Positions 32,514 to 43,213 of a DNA stretch of 64,000 bases are shown piece after piece (within the stretch, counting starts at the first letter, position 1; each line of letters begins with the position of its first letter). The stretch is from Bacteroidales bacterium (GTDB lineage Bacteria > Bacteroidota > Bacteroidia > Bacteroidales > UBA932), in NCBI GenBank assembly GCA_017634595.1, contig JAGBNC010000024.1:1-64000 (forward strand), in the 5' to 3' direction. Made by a program: the position numbers and the translations under genes. The notes under the pieces are model-generated. The model searched no databases. It was not told where the DNA came from and was given only the letters and a program-made list of their open reading frames with translations.

Positions 32514-34994
32514 ATGAAAAAACTTTTTTCAGCACTTGCTCTGACTGTCATCTTGTTGTCCTGTTCGAAAGTTCCTTCAGGAACGGATGAGCAGGGTAAG
32601 GACAAGCCTTCCGCTAAAGGTTCACCGATCAGCGTGGTGGATGGGAAGGTAAGGTTCTTTATTGACTATTCAGAGCCGTCATCGCTGCGCAAAACGCTTG
32701 GACTGCCGACCACCGACTTCACGGGATACAAGGTGAATGTCAATGGCAGTGACTATACCCTTTACACCGACGATGCCGGTAATTGGTACGCTGATGTAGA
32801 AGCCATGTCGAACAATGTTTACAACGCTGTCCTTATCACACGCAATTCATCCAAGTGGTTTGGCTCCAGCGCCTACAAAGATGTGGCTGTTCCCCACTCC
32901 CAGTTCTGGTCCGGCACCAAGTCGTCTTTCAAGGATTATCCACGATATGCTTCGTACAACGAGGCTTCAGGCAATGTCCTCGACTTTCATGACGCCGTGT
33001 CCATGCTGGACATCCACGTAAAGGGCAGCGGAAAGATTTCGTCCGTAAAAGTCCTTTCATTGGGCGGCAACATCATTGCAGGAAAGGCAATGTACTCCCC
33101 TACCAAAGAAGCCTTCCAGATGACTGAAGGCGTTGATTTTGCCGTTGTTAACTGCACCGAAAACGGCAGCTTCGTGTCCATGGGTCAGGAAGGGGTATCC
33201 GTGCCGGTACTGCTCGCTCCGGCAAGCCTGTCAAAGGGTCTCGAGATCACCGTTTGCGGAGCGGACCACAAGATGGCCCGCAAGACCATCACCCCCGATG
33301 CACTTACCCAGGGCAAAGTGTTAAGCGTGGACTTCGATTACGCACCGGACAGCGACCTGGTGTGGTATGAAGGATTCGACAATTTCGTATGGGGAGGCAA
33401 CATCATGGGCGGAGAGAAGACCAAGGGGTATTCTCCTGACGCCGCCAAGATCGGCATACTCGACGGGGGCCAGCGCAACGGTTACGCCGATGCATTCGCC
33501 GCCGTGTCATGCGACACCCCAGGTTCTGGATTCATCCAGTCGAACACCTGGGCTGATGTCAGCGGCAAATGGGTAGGTACTTCACATGTCATGTCCGATT
33601 CCTACATAGCAAGCCGTAACTTGAGCGACTGGCGCTACTTGTTCCGTTGCCAGGAGTATCAGGGGGTGCTGGCGGTCGGCTCCGGCGAAGGCAATAAATC
33701 ACGCGGAGTCATGCAGACAGCAGCCATCACCAACATCAAGGGCCTTGCAGACATAACAGTAGAATTCAAATTCTGCTTCGAGAACGGAGCCGGCGACGAT
33801 CTGCTGTTCGAGCTTGTCAATGCCGGCTATATCAACTCCGTCATGATTGACGGTAAAGACATAGGCACGCAGGCAACTTATTCCGGCAGCTCTTCCCTTG
33901 CCACCATCGACCGCACCAAGCTCAGCATTCCCGCTACTGCGCTGGAAGCCAAGACCTGGCATACAGCCACAGTCACCGCATCCAATGCCACAGACGGCAC
34001 CTACTTGTATTTTGCCGGCGCCGACCCAAATGCAGCCACCGTGCATGGTTTCTATCTGGACGATCTGACGGTACGCCACACTGCCGACAATGTCCGCAAG
34101 GGCAATCTGAGGATTCTGTACTGGAATATACAAAACGGCATGTGGTCCGACCAGGCCAACAATTACGTCAATTTCGTGGCGTTTGTCAAGAAATACGACC
34201 CGGACATCTGCGTCTGGTGCGAGGCATCGTCCATCTACAAGGATAACACCAATTCGTCACAGACCACTTCGCTCCGTTTCCTTCCGTCCGGCTGGCCCGC
34301 ACTGGCAGCCAGATACGGGCACAACTACACTGCTATCGGAGGTTTTAGGGATAACTATCCGCAGGTAATCACCTCCAAGTATCCGATTACCACACTTCTC
34401 AAGATCACCGACACCGACGTCGCAGGCAAACCCATTGCCCACGGCGCGGCTATTCAGCAGGTCAATGTAAACGGCAGGGGTCTTCACTTCGTGACCTGCC
34501 ACATGTGGCCGCAGGCTTACGGTTATGGTGTAGCTACGTCCAAACGCGAGGAGAGCGCAGCAGCCCACGAAGGAGACTACTACAGGCAGTTCGAGATGGA
34601 ATACATTGTATCCCACTCCATTAACTCGCCGGAATACTCAGGCGTCACGGACTGGATCCTTCTCGGAGACCTCAACTCACGTTCACGTCTGGACAACTGG
34701 TACATGGGATACCCGGAGAACGACACCAGGCTGTTGACGCAAGACGTGGTGCTCAACAAGACTAATCTTCATGACGCGATATACGAATGCTACCCGGCGC
34801 CCAAGAACCTCGTATCTACTACCGGCGGCACCGCAAGAATAGATTTCGTTTATCTTTCCTCCCCTCTGATGAGCAAGGTGGTCAATGCCCTGGTAATCGG
34901 TGATAAATGGATGACGCAGAGCCCCAGCATTTATGTGCCTTCGTTCTACGATCCTTCGGACCACAGGCCCATCATGATAGATCTCGAACTATAA
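32514..34994 (+). CDS. Endonuclease/exonuclease/phosphatase-domain lipoprotein 1
   Basis: An 826-residue lipoprotein (MKKLFSALALTVILLSC). The last ~290 residues are an EEP (DNase I-like) phosphodiesterase domain: LYWNIQNGM, the catalytic glutamate in VWCEASS, LLGDLNSRSR, and the terminal histidine in PSDHRPIMID. EEP enzymes cleave phosphodiester bonds in nucleic acids, phosphoinositides or sphingomyelin. The first ~530 residues are beta-rich domains without catalytic motifs, including a jelly-roll-like segment (about 280-520). A paralogue is encoded at 47862-50996. First gene of the SusCD locus. Confidence 0.85.
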   Translation: MKKLFSALALTVILLSCSKVPSGTDEQGKDKPSAKGSPISVVDGKVRFFIDYSEPSSLRKTLGLPTTDFTGYKVNVNGSDYTLYTDDAGNWYADVEAMSNNVYNAVLITRNSSKWFGSSAYKDVAVPHSQFWSGTKSSFKDYPRYASYNEASGNVLDFHDAVSMLDIHVKGSGKISSVKVLSLGGNIIAGKAMYSPTKEAFQMTEGVDFAVVNCTENGSFVSMGQEGVSVPVLLAPASLSKGLEITVCGADHKMARKTITPDALTQGKVLSVDFDYAPDSDLVWYEGFDNFVWGGNIMGGEKTKGYSPDAAKIGILDGGQRNGYADAFAAVSCDTPGSGFIQSNTWADVSGKWVGTSHVMSDSYIASRNLSDWRYLFRCQEYQGVLAVGSGEGNKSRGVMQTAAITNIKGLADITVEFKFCFENGAGDDLLFELVNAGYINSVMIDGKDIGTQATYSGSSSLATIDRTKLSIPATALEAKTWHTATVTASNATDGTYLYFAGADPNAATVHGFYLDDLTVRHTADNVRKGNLRILYWNIQNGMWSDQANNYVNFVAFVKKYDPDICVWCEASSIYKDNTNSSQTTSLRFLPSGWPALAARYGHNYTAIGGFRDNYPQVITSKYPITTLLKITDTDVAGKPIAHGAAIQQVNVNGRGLHFVTCHMWPQAYGYGVATSKREESAAAHEGDYYRQFEMEYIVSHSINSPEYSGVTDWILLGDLNSRSRLDNWYMGYPENDTRLLTQDVVLNKTNLHDAIYECYPAPKNLVSTTGGTARIDFVYLSSPLMSKVVNALVIGDKWMTQSPSIYVPSFYDPSDHRPIMIDLEL

Positions 34995-35019
34995 TAACAA
35001 CCAAATAAACTATTCAATT

Positions 35020-36081
35020 ATGACCAAAAGAAAAGCTGTCGGAGTGCTTCTTGCTCTTAGCCTCCTCTGCCTTTGTTCCTGCAACAAAGGCGGCGAAGAG
35101 GTTTTCCGCAAGGAGTACATCGATTTTTACAAAAACGCGGATGACGAAGAGCCGTCCACGGTGGTCAGCGTTCCGGTAATAGGCGGTACATCCACCTTTA
35201 CGGTCCGATCCAACGTGGAGTTCGAGGCCCTTTGGCAGGACGACCAGAGCAAGCCCTGGGCGTCTGTATCCCGAGTAGAAAAGAAGGGTGACGACTTGTA
35301 TGAGATCTCCCTGGACGTTCTGCCACGAGCCACCTACGGTTACTACACTCGCCGTACAGGTACGCTCATGTTCACTTGCCCGAGTCAGCAGCTCGGAGCA
35401 TTTGTGACAGTACATCAGGGGCTTATAGCTCCCGTAGCAAGCGATTTCTCCTGGAGCAAATACGGCACATCCGACCCGCGCAAGCTAGACGGCACCGTGT
35501 ACTCCCAGTGGATTAAAAACGACAAGACACGCGGCTGGGTCCTGACTGAAGATGCCGCCGTGTACGGAAAGAACGGCTACCTCATGCTGGGAGATGCCAC
35601 AGGACGGGGAGCCAGCATATATTCCCCCTACTACGAAGGCATACGCAACGATTCCCTGGCGGTAGTGTCCTTCCGTGCCGTCGCATTCACAGATGTTGAA
35701 GGCGTACGCGACGCGAACAAGCTGACCGTAGAGATTATCGACGGCGGCGTGTTCCGCGACAACGGCCAGACCAAGATGGAGCTGGAGGCTCCATATGCCG
35801 ACATCACTTCCGAGAAGTATCCTGCTGACTTCTGGAAGCATACTGAGTTCCTTCTCGGAATCATTTCATCGGACCGCAACCCCTTCACCGGCGACACCCG
35901 CATCTGCATCACGGCCGGCGATCCTTCTGCAACAAGCGGCCAGCCCAACAGGATCTACATCGACAACTTCTACATCCGCAGGATTGTAGAGAAAAACGGA
36001 GATGAAGATCTGTGGATTGCCAATGGAGGCAGCGGAAAGGACAATTTGCTGGGAGCAGTCACAGCTGAGTCTAACGATTAA
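35020..36081 (+). CDS. Lipoprotein of unknown function in the SusCD locus
   Basis: A 353-residue lipoprotein (lipobox LCLCSC). An N-terminal BACON-like beta domain (about 45-135, VVSVPVIGGTSTFTVRSNVEF ... ending AFVTVHQG) is followed by a ~200-residue jelly-roll-like domain (WVLTEDAAVYGKNGYLMLGD, ASIYSPYYEGI) resembling carbohydrate- or ligand-binding modules. No catalytic motif is visible. It sits 25 nt after the EEP gene and 6 nt before susC. I infer a surface accessory binding protein of the uptake system. Confidence 0.68.
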   Translation: MTKRKAVGVLLALSLLCLCSCNKGGEEVFRKEYIDFYKNADDEEPSTVVSVPVIGGTSTFTVRSNVEFEALWQDDQSKPWASVSRVEKKGDDLYEISLDVLPRATYGYYTRRTGTLMFTCPSQQLGAFVTVHQGLIAPVASDFSWSKYGTSDPRKLDGTVYSQWIKNDKTRGWVLTEDAAVYGKNGYLMLGDATGRGASIYSPYYEGIRNDSLAVVSFRAVAFTDVEGVRDANKLTVEIIDGGVFRDNGQTKMELEAPYADITSEKYPADFWKHTEFLLGIISSDRNPFTGDTRICITAGDPSATSGQPNRIYIDNFYIRRIVEKNGDEDLWIANGGSGKDNLLGAVTAESND

Positions 36082-36087
36082 TCTGTC

Positions 36088-39000
36088 ATGACGATGAGTA
36101 CATTTTTACATAAAATACTGCTTCCCCTGGCATGTCTGGGAGTGCTGCTGGCAGGGTCCATGCACGCTGAGCTCAAGGCACAGGACAAGTCAGTGACCAT
36201 CACTGGTAAAATACTTGATCCCGACGGTGCGCCCCTTCCGAGCGCTACCATCAGGATACAGAACACCACCAAAGGCACTGCCGCCGGACTGGACGGAAGC
36301 TATGCCCTCAAAGTTAACAAGGGAGATGTTATAGAAGTTCTCTTTATGGGTTACAAGACAGCCACCGCCCGCATTTCCGGCGAGAGGTCTGTTTACAATT
36401 TCACCCTTGAAGAAGACAGCAACATGCTTGAAGAGGTGGTCATGATCGGCTACGGTTCCGTGAAGAAACAAGACCTCACCGGATCGGTCACCAACGTCAA
36501 GATGCAAGATATCCAGAGCGCTCCGGTGCTTTCTGCCGACCACGCCCTCCAGGGACGTATCGCAGGTGCGGACTTCATGTCCACCGACGGTGCTCCGGGT
36601 TCCACCACCACCATCCGTATCCGTGGTACCCGTTCCATCACCGCTTCCAACGAACCGTTGTTCGTAGTGGACGGCATCATCGATGCAATCCACGACCTCA
36701 ACGATATCAATGCTGATGATATAGCCAGCATCTCGGTGCTGAAGGATGCCTCATCCACAGCTATTTACGGTAGCCGCGGAGCCAACGGCGTCATCATCAT
36801 CACCACCAAGAAAGGAACCGGCAGGAAGGGCCAGACCGGCATCACGTTCAAGGCCGATCTTGGTTTCTCCAGACTTCCCAGGAAACTGGACATCATGAAT
36901 GCCTCGGAGTTCCAGATGTACCGCAATGAAATCGCTTCATTCGGCGCCGACGCCAACCACCCCGGCATGGGACTGGATACTCCCCTTTCCGGCATGATCT
37001 ACAAAGATCCTTACCATGTGACGGAGAGCACCGACTGGATTGACGAAATCACACGTACAGCCCTGGTCCAGAACTATGCTCTCACGCTCAACGGCTCGGA
37101 GGGCAAGCACAATTACTATGTCTCGCTCTCCTACAACGACACCCAGGGTATCATCCAGGACAGCGGCCAGAAACGTATCACCGGCCGTATCAACCTCGAC
37201 CGTCAGGTATTCAAGTGGCTGAAGCTCGGATACAACGGATCTTACACATGGCGTCACAATGACGAGAACAAGGCCAACCTCGGCGGCACTTCATGGTATC
37301 AGGGAGCAGTTTACCTCAATCCTAACATGAAGCCTGAGGACACCTTCAATGATTACTACTACTCCGGAGCATGGATCAACACGCCGCGCTCGCTCATTGA
37401 CATGAATACCCATTATCTTGAGCGCCACTCCATGACCAACAACTTCTCCGCCGTAGTAACTCCTATAAAGAACCTCGAGATACGCAGCGTATTTTCCTAC
37501 TACCTCTATCAGAAGCACACCTATCGCTACTATCCCGGCACACTGCCCGTCAAGGGCGAGGACCAGGGAGGTGACGCATACAGGGCCGAGTACGATGAGA
37601 ATTCACTCTCGTCCGAAAATACTGCCACCTACAAGATGAAGTTCGGCAAACACCGTGTTGACCTGATGGCCGGTCTGTCCGCCTACAAGATGGGTTCAAA
37701 CAGCTTCAGCTTGAGCGGCAGCGGATACATGGACGACGCTGTCATGTGGAACAACATGAACGCCGTGCAGGACAAAGAGACCTACAGCGCCGGCACATCT
37801 GCTTCGGCCACACGCAAGTTCTCCGTGTTCGCACGTGCCAACTGGAACTACGACCAGCGTTTCTACCTCACCGCAACGGTACGCCGCGACGGCGCTTCCA
37901 ACTTCGCACAGAACCACAAGTACGCTACCTTCCCTTCAGCGGCTTTCAAATGGAACATTGCCAACGAGCCTTGGATGAAAGGCGCCAGCTGGCTTGACGA
38001 GTTCTCGCTCCGTCTGAGCGCCGGCCTTTCCGGCAACGACGCCATCAGCGCATACCGTTCGCATGCAGCCATCAGCACCACTACCGGAGGCTACCTGTTC
38101 GACGGAAAGCAGCCGGCAGCAGCCTACCGCAGCAGGCTTGACTCGCCTGAGCTCAAATGGGAAAAGACAGCCGCATACAACCTCGGTGTTGATTTCTCAG
38201 CATTCAAGGAGCGTCTGTCCGTCACCTTGGAACTCTACGATTCCCGCACCTCCGACTTGCTGCTGAACGTGCCTACCCCTACCCAGGTTGGTTACAGCTC
38301 CAAGTTCATCAACATCGGCAAGACCTCCAACCGCGGTATCGAGCTGTCGGTGGAGACCCGCAACATCGTGAAGAAGGACTTCAGCTGGATTACTTCCTTC
38401 ACCTTCTCGCATAACCAGCAGATGGTCGATGACATTGGCGGAGAGGAATTTGTATCCGCCTACGACAGCCCCGGCAACAACAAGTACATGATGTACGGCT
38501 ACGTGGCCGGCTACCCTCTGAACTCCCTCTGGGGATTCAAGTACGGCGGCACCTGGAAGAGTGCCGAAGAGCGTGAGCGGAATAAAGTCACGCACGCATA
38601 CGCATCGTTGAGCAACACCAACGGCGGCCCCCGCTACTACGACATCAACCACGACGGCATCCTCTCGCATGAAGACCTGGTGTATATGGGCAATGCCGAT
38701 CCTTATCTGTACGGCGGTCTGCAGAACACCTTCCACTACAAGAACCTGCGTCTTGGTATTTTCTTCGCCTACTCTCTCGGAGGCAAGATCTACAACTACT
38801 CGGAGTTCTACATGGCAGGTTCCATCTTCGGCAACCAGTACCGTTACATGCTGAACGCATGGCACCCCGAGCGCAACCCTCAGTCGGATATTCCGAGGGC
38901 TGCCGCAAAGACCGATGCCGCTCTGCCGAGCGACTTTATGATTCACGATGCTTCGTTCCTGAGGCTCAAGAACATATCCATCTCCTACACGCTTCCTTTC

Positions 39001-39189
39001 AAGCGCTCTACATTCCTGCGCGACATAACTTTCAGTGCCATAGGCGAGAACCTGTTCCTCTGGAAGAACTACAACGGATACGATCCCGATGTATCATCGC
39101 AAGGAACATCCTCTACTCTGCGTCGTGTTGACCTTGGAGCATACCCCAAGGCACGCACATTTACTTTCAGTGTCCAGGTAAGATATTAA
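36088..39189 (+). CDS. SusC/RagA-type TonB-dependent receptor
   Basis: A 1033-residue outer-membrane transporter. Signal peptide, then a carboxypeptidase-regulatory-like domain (about 33-112, VTITGKILDPDGAPLPSATI), the TonB plug (from about 125, VMIGYGSVKKQDLTGSV) with the SusC signature region (SAPVLSADHALQGRIAGAD, GSTTTIRIRGTRSI), and a 22-strand barrel to the C-terminal aromatic residue. It imports a substrate bound by the SusD partner, powered by TonB. Full length. The gene starts 6 nt after the previous stop. Confidence 0.95.
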   Translation: MTMSTFLHKILLPLACLGVLLAGSMHAELKAQDKSVTITGKILDPDGAPLPSATIRIQNTTKGTAAGLDGSYALKVNKGDVIEVLFMGYKTATARISGERSVYNFTLEEDSNMLEEVVMIGYGSVKKQDLTGSVTNVKMQDIQSAPVLSADHALQGRIAGADFMSTDGAPGSTTTIRIRGTRSITASNEPLFVVDGIIDAIHDLNDINADDIASISVLKDASSTAIYGSRGANGVIIITTKKGTGRKGQTGITFKADLGFSRLPRKLDIMNASEFQMYRNEIASFGADANHPGMGLDTPLSGMIYKDPYHVTESTDWIDEITRTALVQNYALTLNGSEGKHNYYVSLSYNDTQGIIQDSGQKRITGRINLDRQVFKWLKLGYNGSYTWRHNDENKANLGGTSWYQGAVYLNPNMKPEDTFNDYYYSGAWINTPRSLIDMNTHYLERHSMTNNFSAVVTPIKNLEIRSVFSYYLYQKHTYRYYPGTLPVKGEDQGGDAYRAEYDENSLSSENTATYKMKFGKHRVDLMAGLSAYKMGSNSFSLSGSGYMDDAVMWNNMNAVQDKETYSAGTSASATRKFSVFARANWNYDQRFYLTATVRRDGASNFAQNHKYATFPSAAFKWNIANEPWMKGASWLDEFSLRLSAGLSGNDAISAYRSHAAISTTTGGYLFDGKQPAAAYRSRLDSPELKWEKTAAYNLGVDFSAFKERLSVTLELYDSRTSDLLLNVPTPTQVGYSSKFINIGKTSNRGIELSVETRNIVKKDFSWITSFTFSHNQQMVDDIGGEEFVSAYDSPGNNKYMMYGYVAGYPLNSLWGFKYGGTWKSAEERERNKVTHAYASLSNTNGGPRYYDINHDGILSHEDLVYMGNADPYLYGGLQNTFHYKNLRLGIFFAYSLGGKIYNYSEFYMAGSIFGNQYRYMLNAWHPERNPQSDIPRAAAKTDAALPSDFMIHDASFLRLKNISISYTLPFKRSTFLRDITFSAIGENLFLWKNYNGYDPDVSSQGTSSTLRRVDLGAYPKARTFTFSVQVRY

Positions 39190-39201
39190 AACTCAAGGGC
39201 C

Positions 39202-40728
39202 ATGAAAATGAAATACAATATTATACTGACAATAGTCGCGGTTGCGGCAGCCTTCCAGGCTTGTTCCCTGCAAGAGGACTTGTCTCCTATCTCCACTCCG
39301 GGCAATTACTTCCGCTCCAAGGCGGAATGCGAGTCGGTGGTGAACAGCTGCTACATACCGATGAAGAGTTTCTACACCTACACTTATATGCTGGCCACCG
39401 AGTGCTGCACGGATATGGCTTATTGCCCTTCCGGAACTCTTGATGCACGTCTGGATATTTCTCCTGCTACGCCACGTCACGGCCAGTCCGTATGGACCAA
39501 TTGCTACCTGGGAGTACAGCGATGCAACTTCGCCATTGCTGGGATCGAAAAGTCCAGGGCTTTCGTCAACAAAGACACCAAAGAAATAGACGAGACCAAT
39601 GCCGAACGCGTACGCCTTCTCTGCGAAGCTAAGGTCCTGCGCGCCTTCTACTACTACACGCTGACCTGTTTCTTCGGAGATGTGCCGTTCTACTTTAATG
39701 ACGTCGATAATCTGGCCACACTGGACAGTCTTGCAATGCTTCCCAGAATGGACGCTACGGCAACCCGCAAGGCTTGTATCCGTGACCTTCAGGAGATCGC
39801 TCCCCTCGCCACCCAGACCCGCACTTCCGACAACAAGGAACACCGCCTCGGCGCAGCTACTGCTTACATGCTCATTGCCAAGATGGCAATGTGGGACAAA
39901 GATTGGGACACTGCCCTCGAGGCTCTCGGTCACATCGAGGAAATCTACGGAGATTTCTCACAGTATGATTATGCCGAGAACGTGATGTTCCGCAACAAGA
40001 ACACGCCGGAATCCATAATGGAAATCCAGCACACCTACACCCAGGGAGGTACAATCTATACTTCCAATGTAGCATGTATATGTATGCCTCACCCGCGCAC
40101 CTCGGGCGGTTATTACGACGGCATTCAGGTGGCTGAACTGGGCGACCAGGCGACTGCATGGGCAGCCATGAGGCCCAATGTCGTCTTCTGCCAGGGCTTG
40201 CAGTCCAAGATGAGCAAGGACATTCGCAAGAACTACAATATGGCATGGAGCTATGACGGACATGATTTCAAGAGCGTAAACACTCGTCCATGGTGCGGTC
40301 CCAAGTTCTGGTGCCCCAATATGTACCAGACCAGCGACGGCAATAACTACAAGATTTTCCGCTATGCAGATGCAATACTCATGATAGCAGAGTGTTACAA
40401 CGAGCTCAATCAGGATCCCAAGGCCGTGGAGTATCTCAACAAGACCCGCACACGTGCAGGGCTGTCAGAGTACGTTTACCGCAGCCATGTGCGTCTGCAG
40501 GACGAGATCCGCAACGAGCGTGCACGCGAGCTCTTCGGAGAGTTCCAGCGCAAGTTCGACCTCGTACGCTGGGGCATCTGGTATGAAGAGACGCTCGCCA
40601 ACAATGATTATCAGGCGCTCAAGGACAACATCCTTCCCTGCCACCGTTTCTATCCTATTCCTGAACAGGAGGTCATCAAGAGCAAAAATGCCCTGGACAA
40701 CAAGGAATATGCAAAATATGGACTTTAA
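39202..40728 (+). CDS. SusD/RagB-type surface nutrient-binding lipoprotein
   Basis: A 508-residue lipoprotein (lipobox AAFQAC). It shows the SusD layout: an N-terminal TPR-like helical half (NYFRSKAECESVVNSCY, ALEALGHIEEIYGDF), then the conserved end including YRYADAILMIAECYNEL-like residues, RERARELFGEFQRKFDLVRWG and HRFYPIPEQEV. It forms the lid over the SusC barrel and captures substrate. It lies 12 nt after susC. An ATG at 39208 is an alternative start. Confidence 0.95.
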   Translation: MKMKYNIILTIVAVAAAFQACSLQEDLSPISTPGNYFRSKAECESVVNSCYIPMKSFYTYTYMLATECCTDMAYCPSGTLDARLDISPATPRHGQSVWTNCYLGVQRCNFAIAGIEKSRAFVNKDTKEIDETNAERVRLLCEAKVLRAFYYYTLTCFFGDVPFYFNDVDNLATLDSLAMLPRMDATATRKACIRDLQEIAPLATQTRTSDNKEHRLGAATAYMLIAKMAMWDKDWDTALEALGHIEEIYGDFSQYDYAENVMFRNKNTPESIMEIQHTYTQGGTIYTSNVACICMPHPRTSGGYYDGIQVAELGDQATAWAAMRPNVVFCQGLQSKMSKDIRKNYNMAWSYDGHDFKSVNTRPWCGPKFWCPNMYQTSDGNNYKIFRYADAILMIAECYNELNQDPKAVEYLNKTRTRAGLSEYVYRSHVRLQDEIRNERARELFGEFQRKFDLVRWGIWYEETLANNDYQALKDNILPCHRFYPIPEQEVIKSKNALDNKEYAKYGL

Positions 40729-40742
40729 TGATTTCGCAAGTT

Positions 40743-43211
40743 ATGAAAAAGCATAATACTATATTCCGTGCGGCCATAGGCCTCTGCCTCTCCGCCATGC
40801 TGCTTTTCTCCTGCGACAAGCCTTTCGAGATGAATCTGCCGCTGGCGGTAAATTCCCATAAGCTGACATTATCAGAAGCTGCCGGTTCCACCCATATCCT
40901 TATATGGTCCGACGGCAACTGGACGGCTTCCTTCGGACGCGACATCAACTGGGGCTCGCTCAACAAACGCGAAGGCACCGGAAACAGCGACCTGGAGTTC
41001 AGTTATTCGGCTAACTATGGCGTAACCAGAAGCGTAGAGCTCATCCTCGCCAAAGCCGATCTGCGCGATACCATCCTTCTGGTCCAGAATGGCTCCGTGT
41101 CAGGCGACGAAGTGTCACTCTCATTCAGGAGCCCGGCACTGAACCTGCTCAAGAACGGCTACAGCGTGGAGTCGCCCATCGCCACTTCCCTTATCTACAG
41201 CACTGACATGATAATACCTCAGGTAGAGTTTTTCGATGCCGAAGGTGTATCACAGGGTGTGGTCGTAGCAGGCGAAGAGGTACCAGACACATTGCATATC
41301 ACCCCGTGGATCAGCAACATTGCTCTCTCTTCCGAGGGTGGCCTGCACGTAGCTTACGACGTAGCCGACAACACCAGCGGCATGGCCCGTTCAGCGGTAT
41401 TGTCAGTGAATGTCGAAGCCGCCGACGGTACACTTTACTCTTCACGTCAGACCATCACTCAGGGAATAGAGGAACCGGCTCTTGAACTTGCCGAAGCTGA
41501 AGGCGAATACAGCGGTTTCAACGGCGCTTATACAATTGCCGCCAACGTCAACAACGTTTATCCTTACACCAAGTTCCTCTCCTACAGTACCGATGCTGAC
41601 TGGATCACTAGTGCGCTGCTTAACGCAGAAGGCTTGGTGTTCGTCATCACACGTAACGACACCGGCTCGAAGAGGACAGGAACCATCAACGTCACCTTCA
41701 ATGACGGAGCTGGCAACAACCTTACAGCCAAGTACAAGATTACCCAGTCGTCCTACCCCGGCAGCATCAGCTTCAGCGACGTTCGCGCCCTGACTCCGGG
41801 CGAAATCAACCAGGACAAGTTTATCGAAGGCTTCATCGTGAGCGACCCGGCCAGCGCCAACGTGTGCCAGAGTCCTCAGACGGCTCAGTTCAAATTCGAC
41901 TTCGAGCAGAACTATAAGACCGCATACATTGAGAGCGTTGACGGCAAGTACGGTTTCCGTCTGCTCTTCGCAACCCGCGAAGACAACATCACCGAGCGCT
42001 GGTCCAGAGTACGTATCAACATCAACGGTCTTACCCTGGTACGTCAGGACGAGCCTTTGTGCTACTCACTCGAGGGTCTTACCCAGGCAAGCATCATAGA
42101 GACGGTCTCCGCTCCCGATGAGTTCCTGGTACCGGCAAAGAAGAAGTCTATTGCCGAGTTGACCGACGACGACATCTTCACCCTGGTCTCGCTCCAGAAT
42201 GTCGAAATCATGTGCAAGGACGGTTCTTACACCAACTGCACCGATGGTTATTCCATCAAGGATCCTGACGTTAATCCTCTGTCGGGAGCCACCTCGCCAC
42301 GCTGGGATACAGCTCCGCTGCTGCTCAGCGACACTTCCGGCAACTCCATCTACATGCTTACCAATGCCATGGTGCCCTGGAGACGCAACGGCACCACCTA
42401 CGGTAACGGTACTGAGGTTGTAGCACAGGGCTCCGGGTCTTTCAGGGGAATTGTCACACCCGAAGAGCTTGTCCGCTACGGCGAACTCGGACGCTACAAG
42501 ATACGTCCAATGGCCCAGACCGACATCCAGCTCTCCTCCCCGGCCTTCTCCAAGACCATCGTAGAATGGAACTGGAACGACAAGCTCACCGACTTGACAC
42601 CTGAAATCGGAGCCGGAGAATTGAACCTGTACGGTGCTACCATCGCCGCCAACTCCGACTTCAACAGCATGATGAGCCACGAGTACGACAAGAAGGGCCA
42701 GGCAGGACTGGTCCCCAGCGCCGCCATCATAGCCACACGCAAGTGGTGGGACTTTGCTGAAGACAAAGGCGAGTACTTTGACATCAGCTTCTCCACCGCA
42801 GGTATCTCCGGCAGCAACCTTGTGTTCGGTATAGTATGGAACCACGGTCAGATGAACAACAGCACACTTGATTCACCGGCACACTGGAACCTGCTGTATT
42901 CGACAGATGATGGCCACTCTTTCAAACCCGTGCCCGGTGCTGACATGATCAAGAACCGTTCAATAGTATGGTGGACCACTACCTCACAGGATGCATGCCC
43001 CGGTTTCAAGGACCACATGAGGAAGCTTCCTTCCGATTGCTTCGGCAAAGAGAAAGTGATACTTCGTATGCAGGTTGCAGACAAGGTCACTGACAAAGCT
43101 CCTGCGACCGGCGCTTCCACCTATCTCACCAACCTTGGTATCGAGCAGGCTTCCCTTACCGACAAGGCTACCGGCATACGTATTGGTACCATAACAGTCC
43201 GCTATAATTGA
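40743..43211 (+). CDS. BACON/DUF5689-like surface lipoprotein A
   Basis: An 822-residue lipoprotein (lipobox LLFSC). Several N-terminal Ig-like BACON-type domains (to about 340; motifs WSDGNWTASFGRDINW and TKYKITQSS-like ends). Next comes a domain of about 200 residues starting SFSDVRALTPGEINQDKFIEGFIVSD, typical of DUF5689, and a C-terminal jelly-roll-like domain (about 620-820). No active-site motif. It is a close paralogue, in domain order, of the next gene. Its start overlaps the susD end region by frame; the ATG at 40743 was chosen for a clean signal peptide. I infer surface binding of the locus's substrate. Confidence 0.78.
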   Translation: MKKHNTIFRAAIGLCLSAMLLFSCDKPFEMNLPLAVNSHKLTLSEAAGSTHILIWSDGNWTASFGRDINWGSLNKREGTGNSDLEFSYSANYGVTRSVELILAKADLRDTILLVQNGSVSGDEVSLSFRSPALNLLKNGYSVESPIATSLIYSTDMIIPQVEFFDAEGVSQGVVVAGEEVPDTLHITPWISNIALSSEGGLHVAYDVADNTSGMARSAVLSVNVEAADGTLYSSRQTITQGIEEPALELAEAEGEYSGFNGAYTIAANVNNVYPYTKFLSYSTDADWITSALLNAEGLVFVITRNDTGSKRTGTINVTFNDGAGNNLTAKYKITQSSYPGSISFSDVRALTPGEINQDKFIEGFIVSDPASANVCQSPQTAQFKFDFEQNYKTAYIESVDGKYGFRLLFATREDNITERWSRVRININGLTLVRQDEPLCYSLEGLTQASIIETVSAPDEFLVPAKKKSIAELTDDDIFTLVSLQNVEIMCKDGSYTNCTDGYSIKDPDVNPLSGATSPRWDTAPLLLSDTSGNSIYMLTNAMVPWRRNGTTYGNGTEVVAQGSGSFRGIVTPEELVRYGELGRYKIRPMAQTDIQLSSPAFSKTIVEWNWNDKLTDLTPEIGAGELNLYGATIAANSDFNSMMSHEYDKKGQAGLVPSAAIIATRKWWDFAEDKGEYFDISFSTAGISGSNLVFGIVWNHGQMNNSTLDSPAHWNLLYSTDDGHSFKPVPGADMIKNRSIVWWTTTSQDACPGFKDHMRKLPSDCFGKEKVILRMQVADKVTDKAPATGASTYLTNLGIEQASLTDKATGIRIGTITVRYN

Positions 43212-43213
43212 CG

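Noticed and set aside
38197-38946. Minus-strand open frames opposite the SusC gene and others (such as 2903-3682 and 39193-39933)
   Set aside because: They lie within strongly supported genes and show no motifs; open antisense frames are expected from the codon bias.
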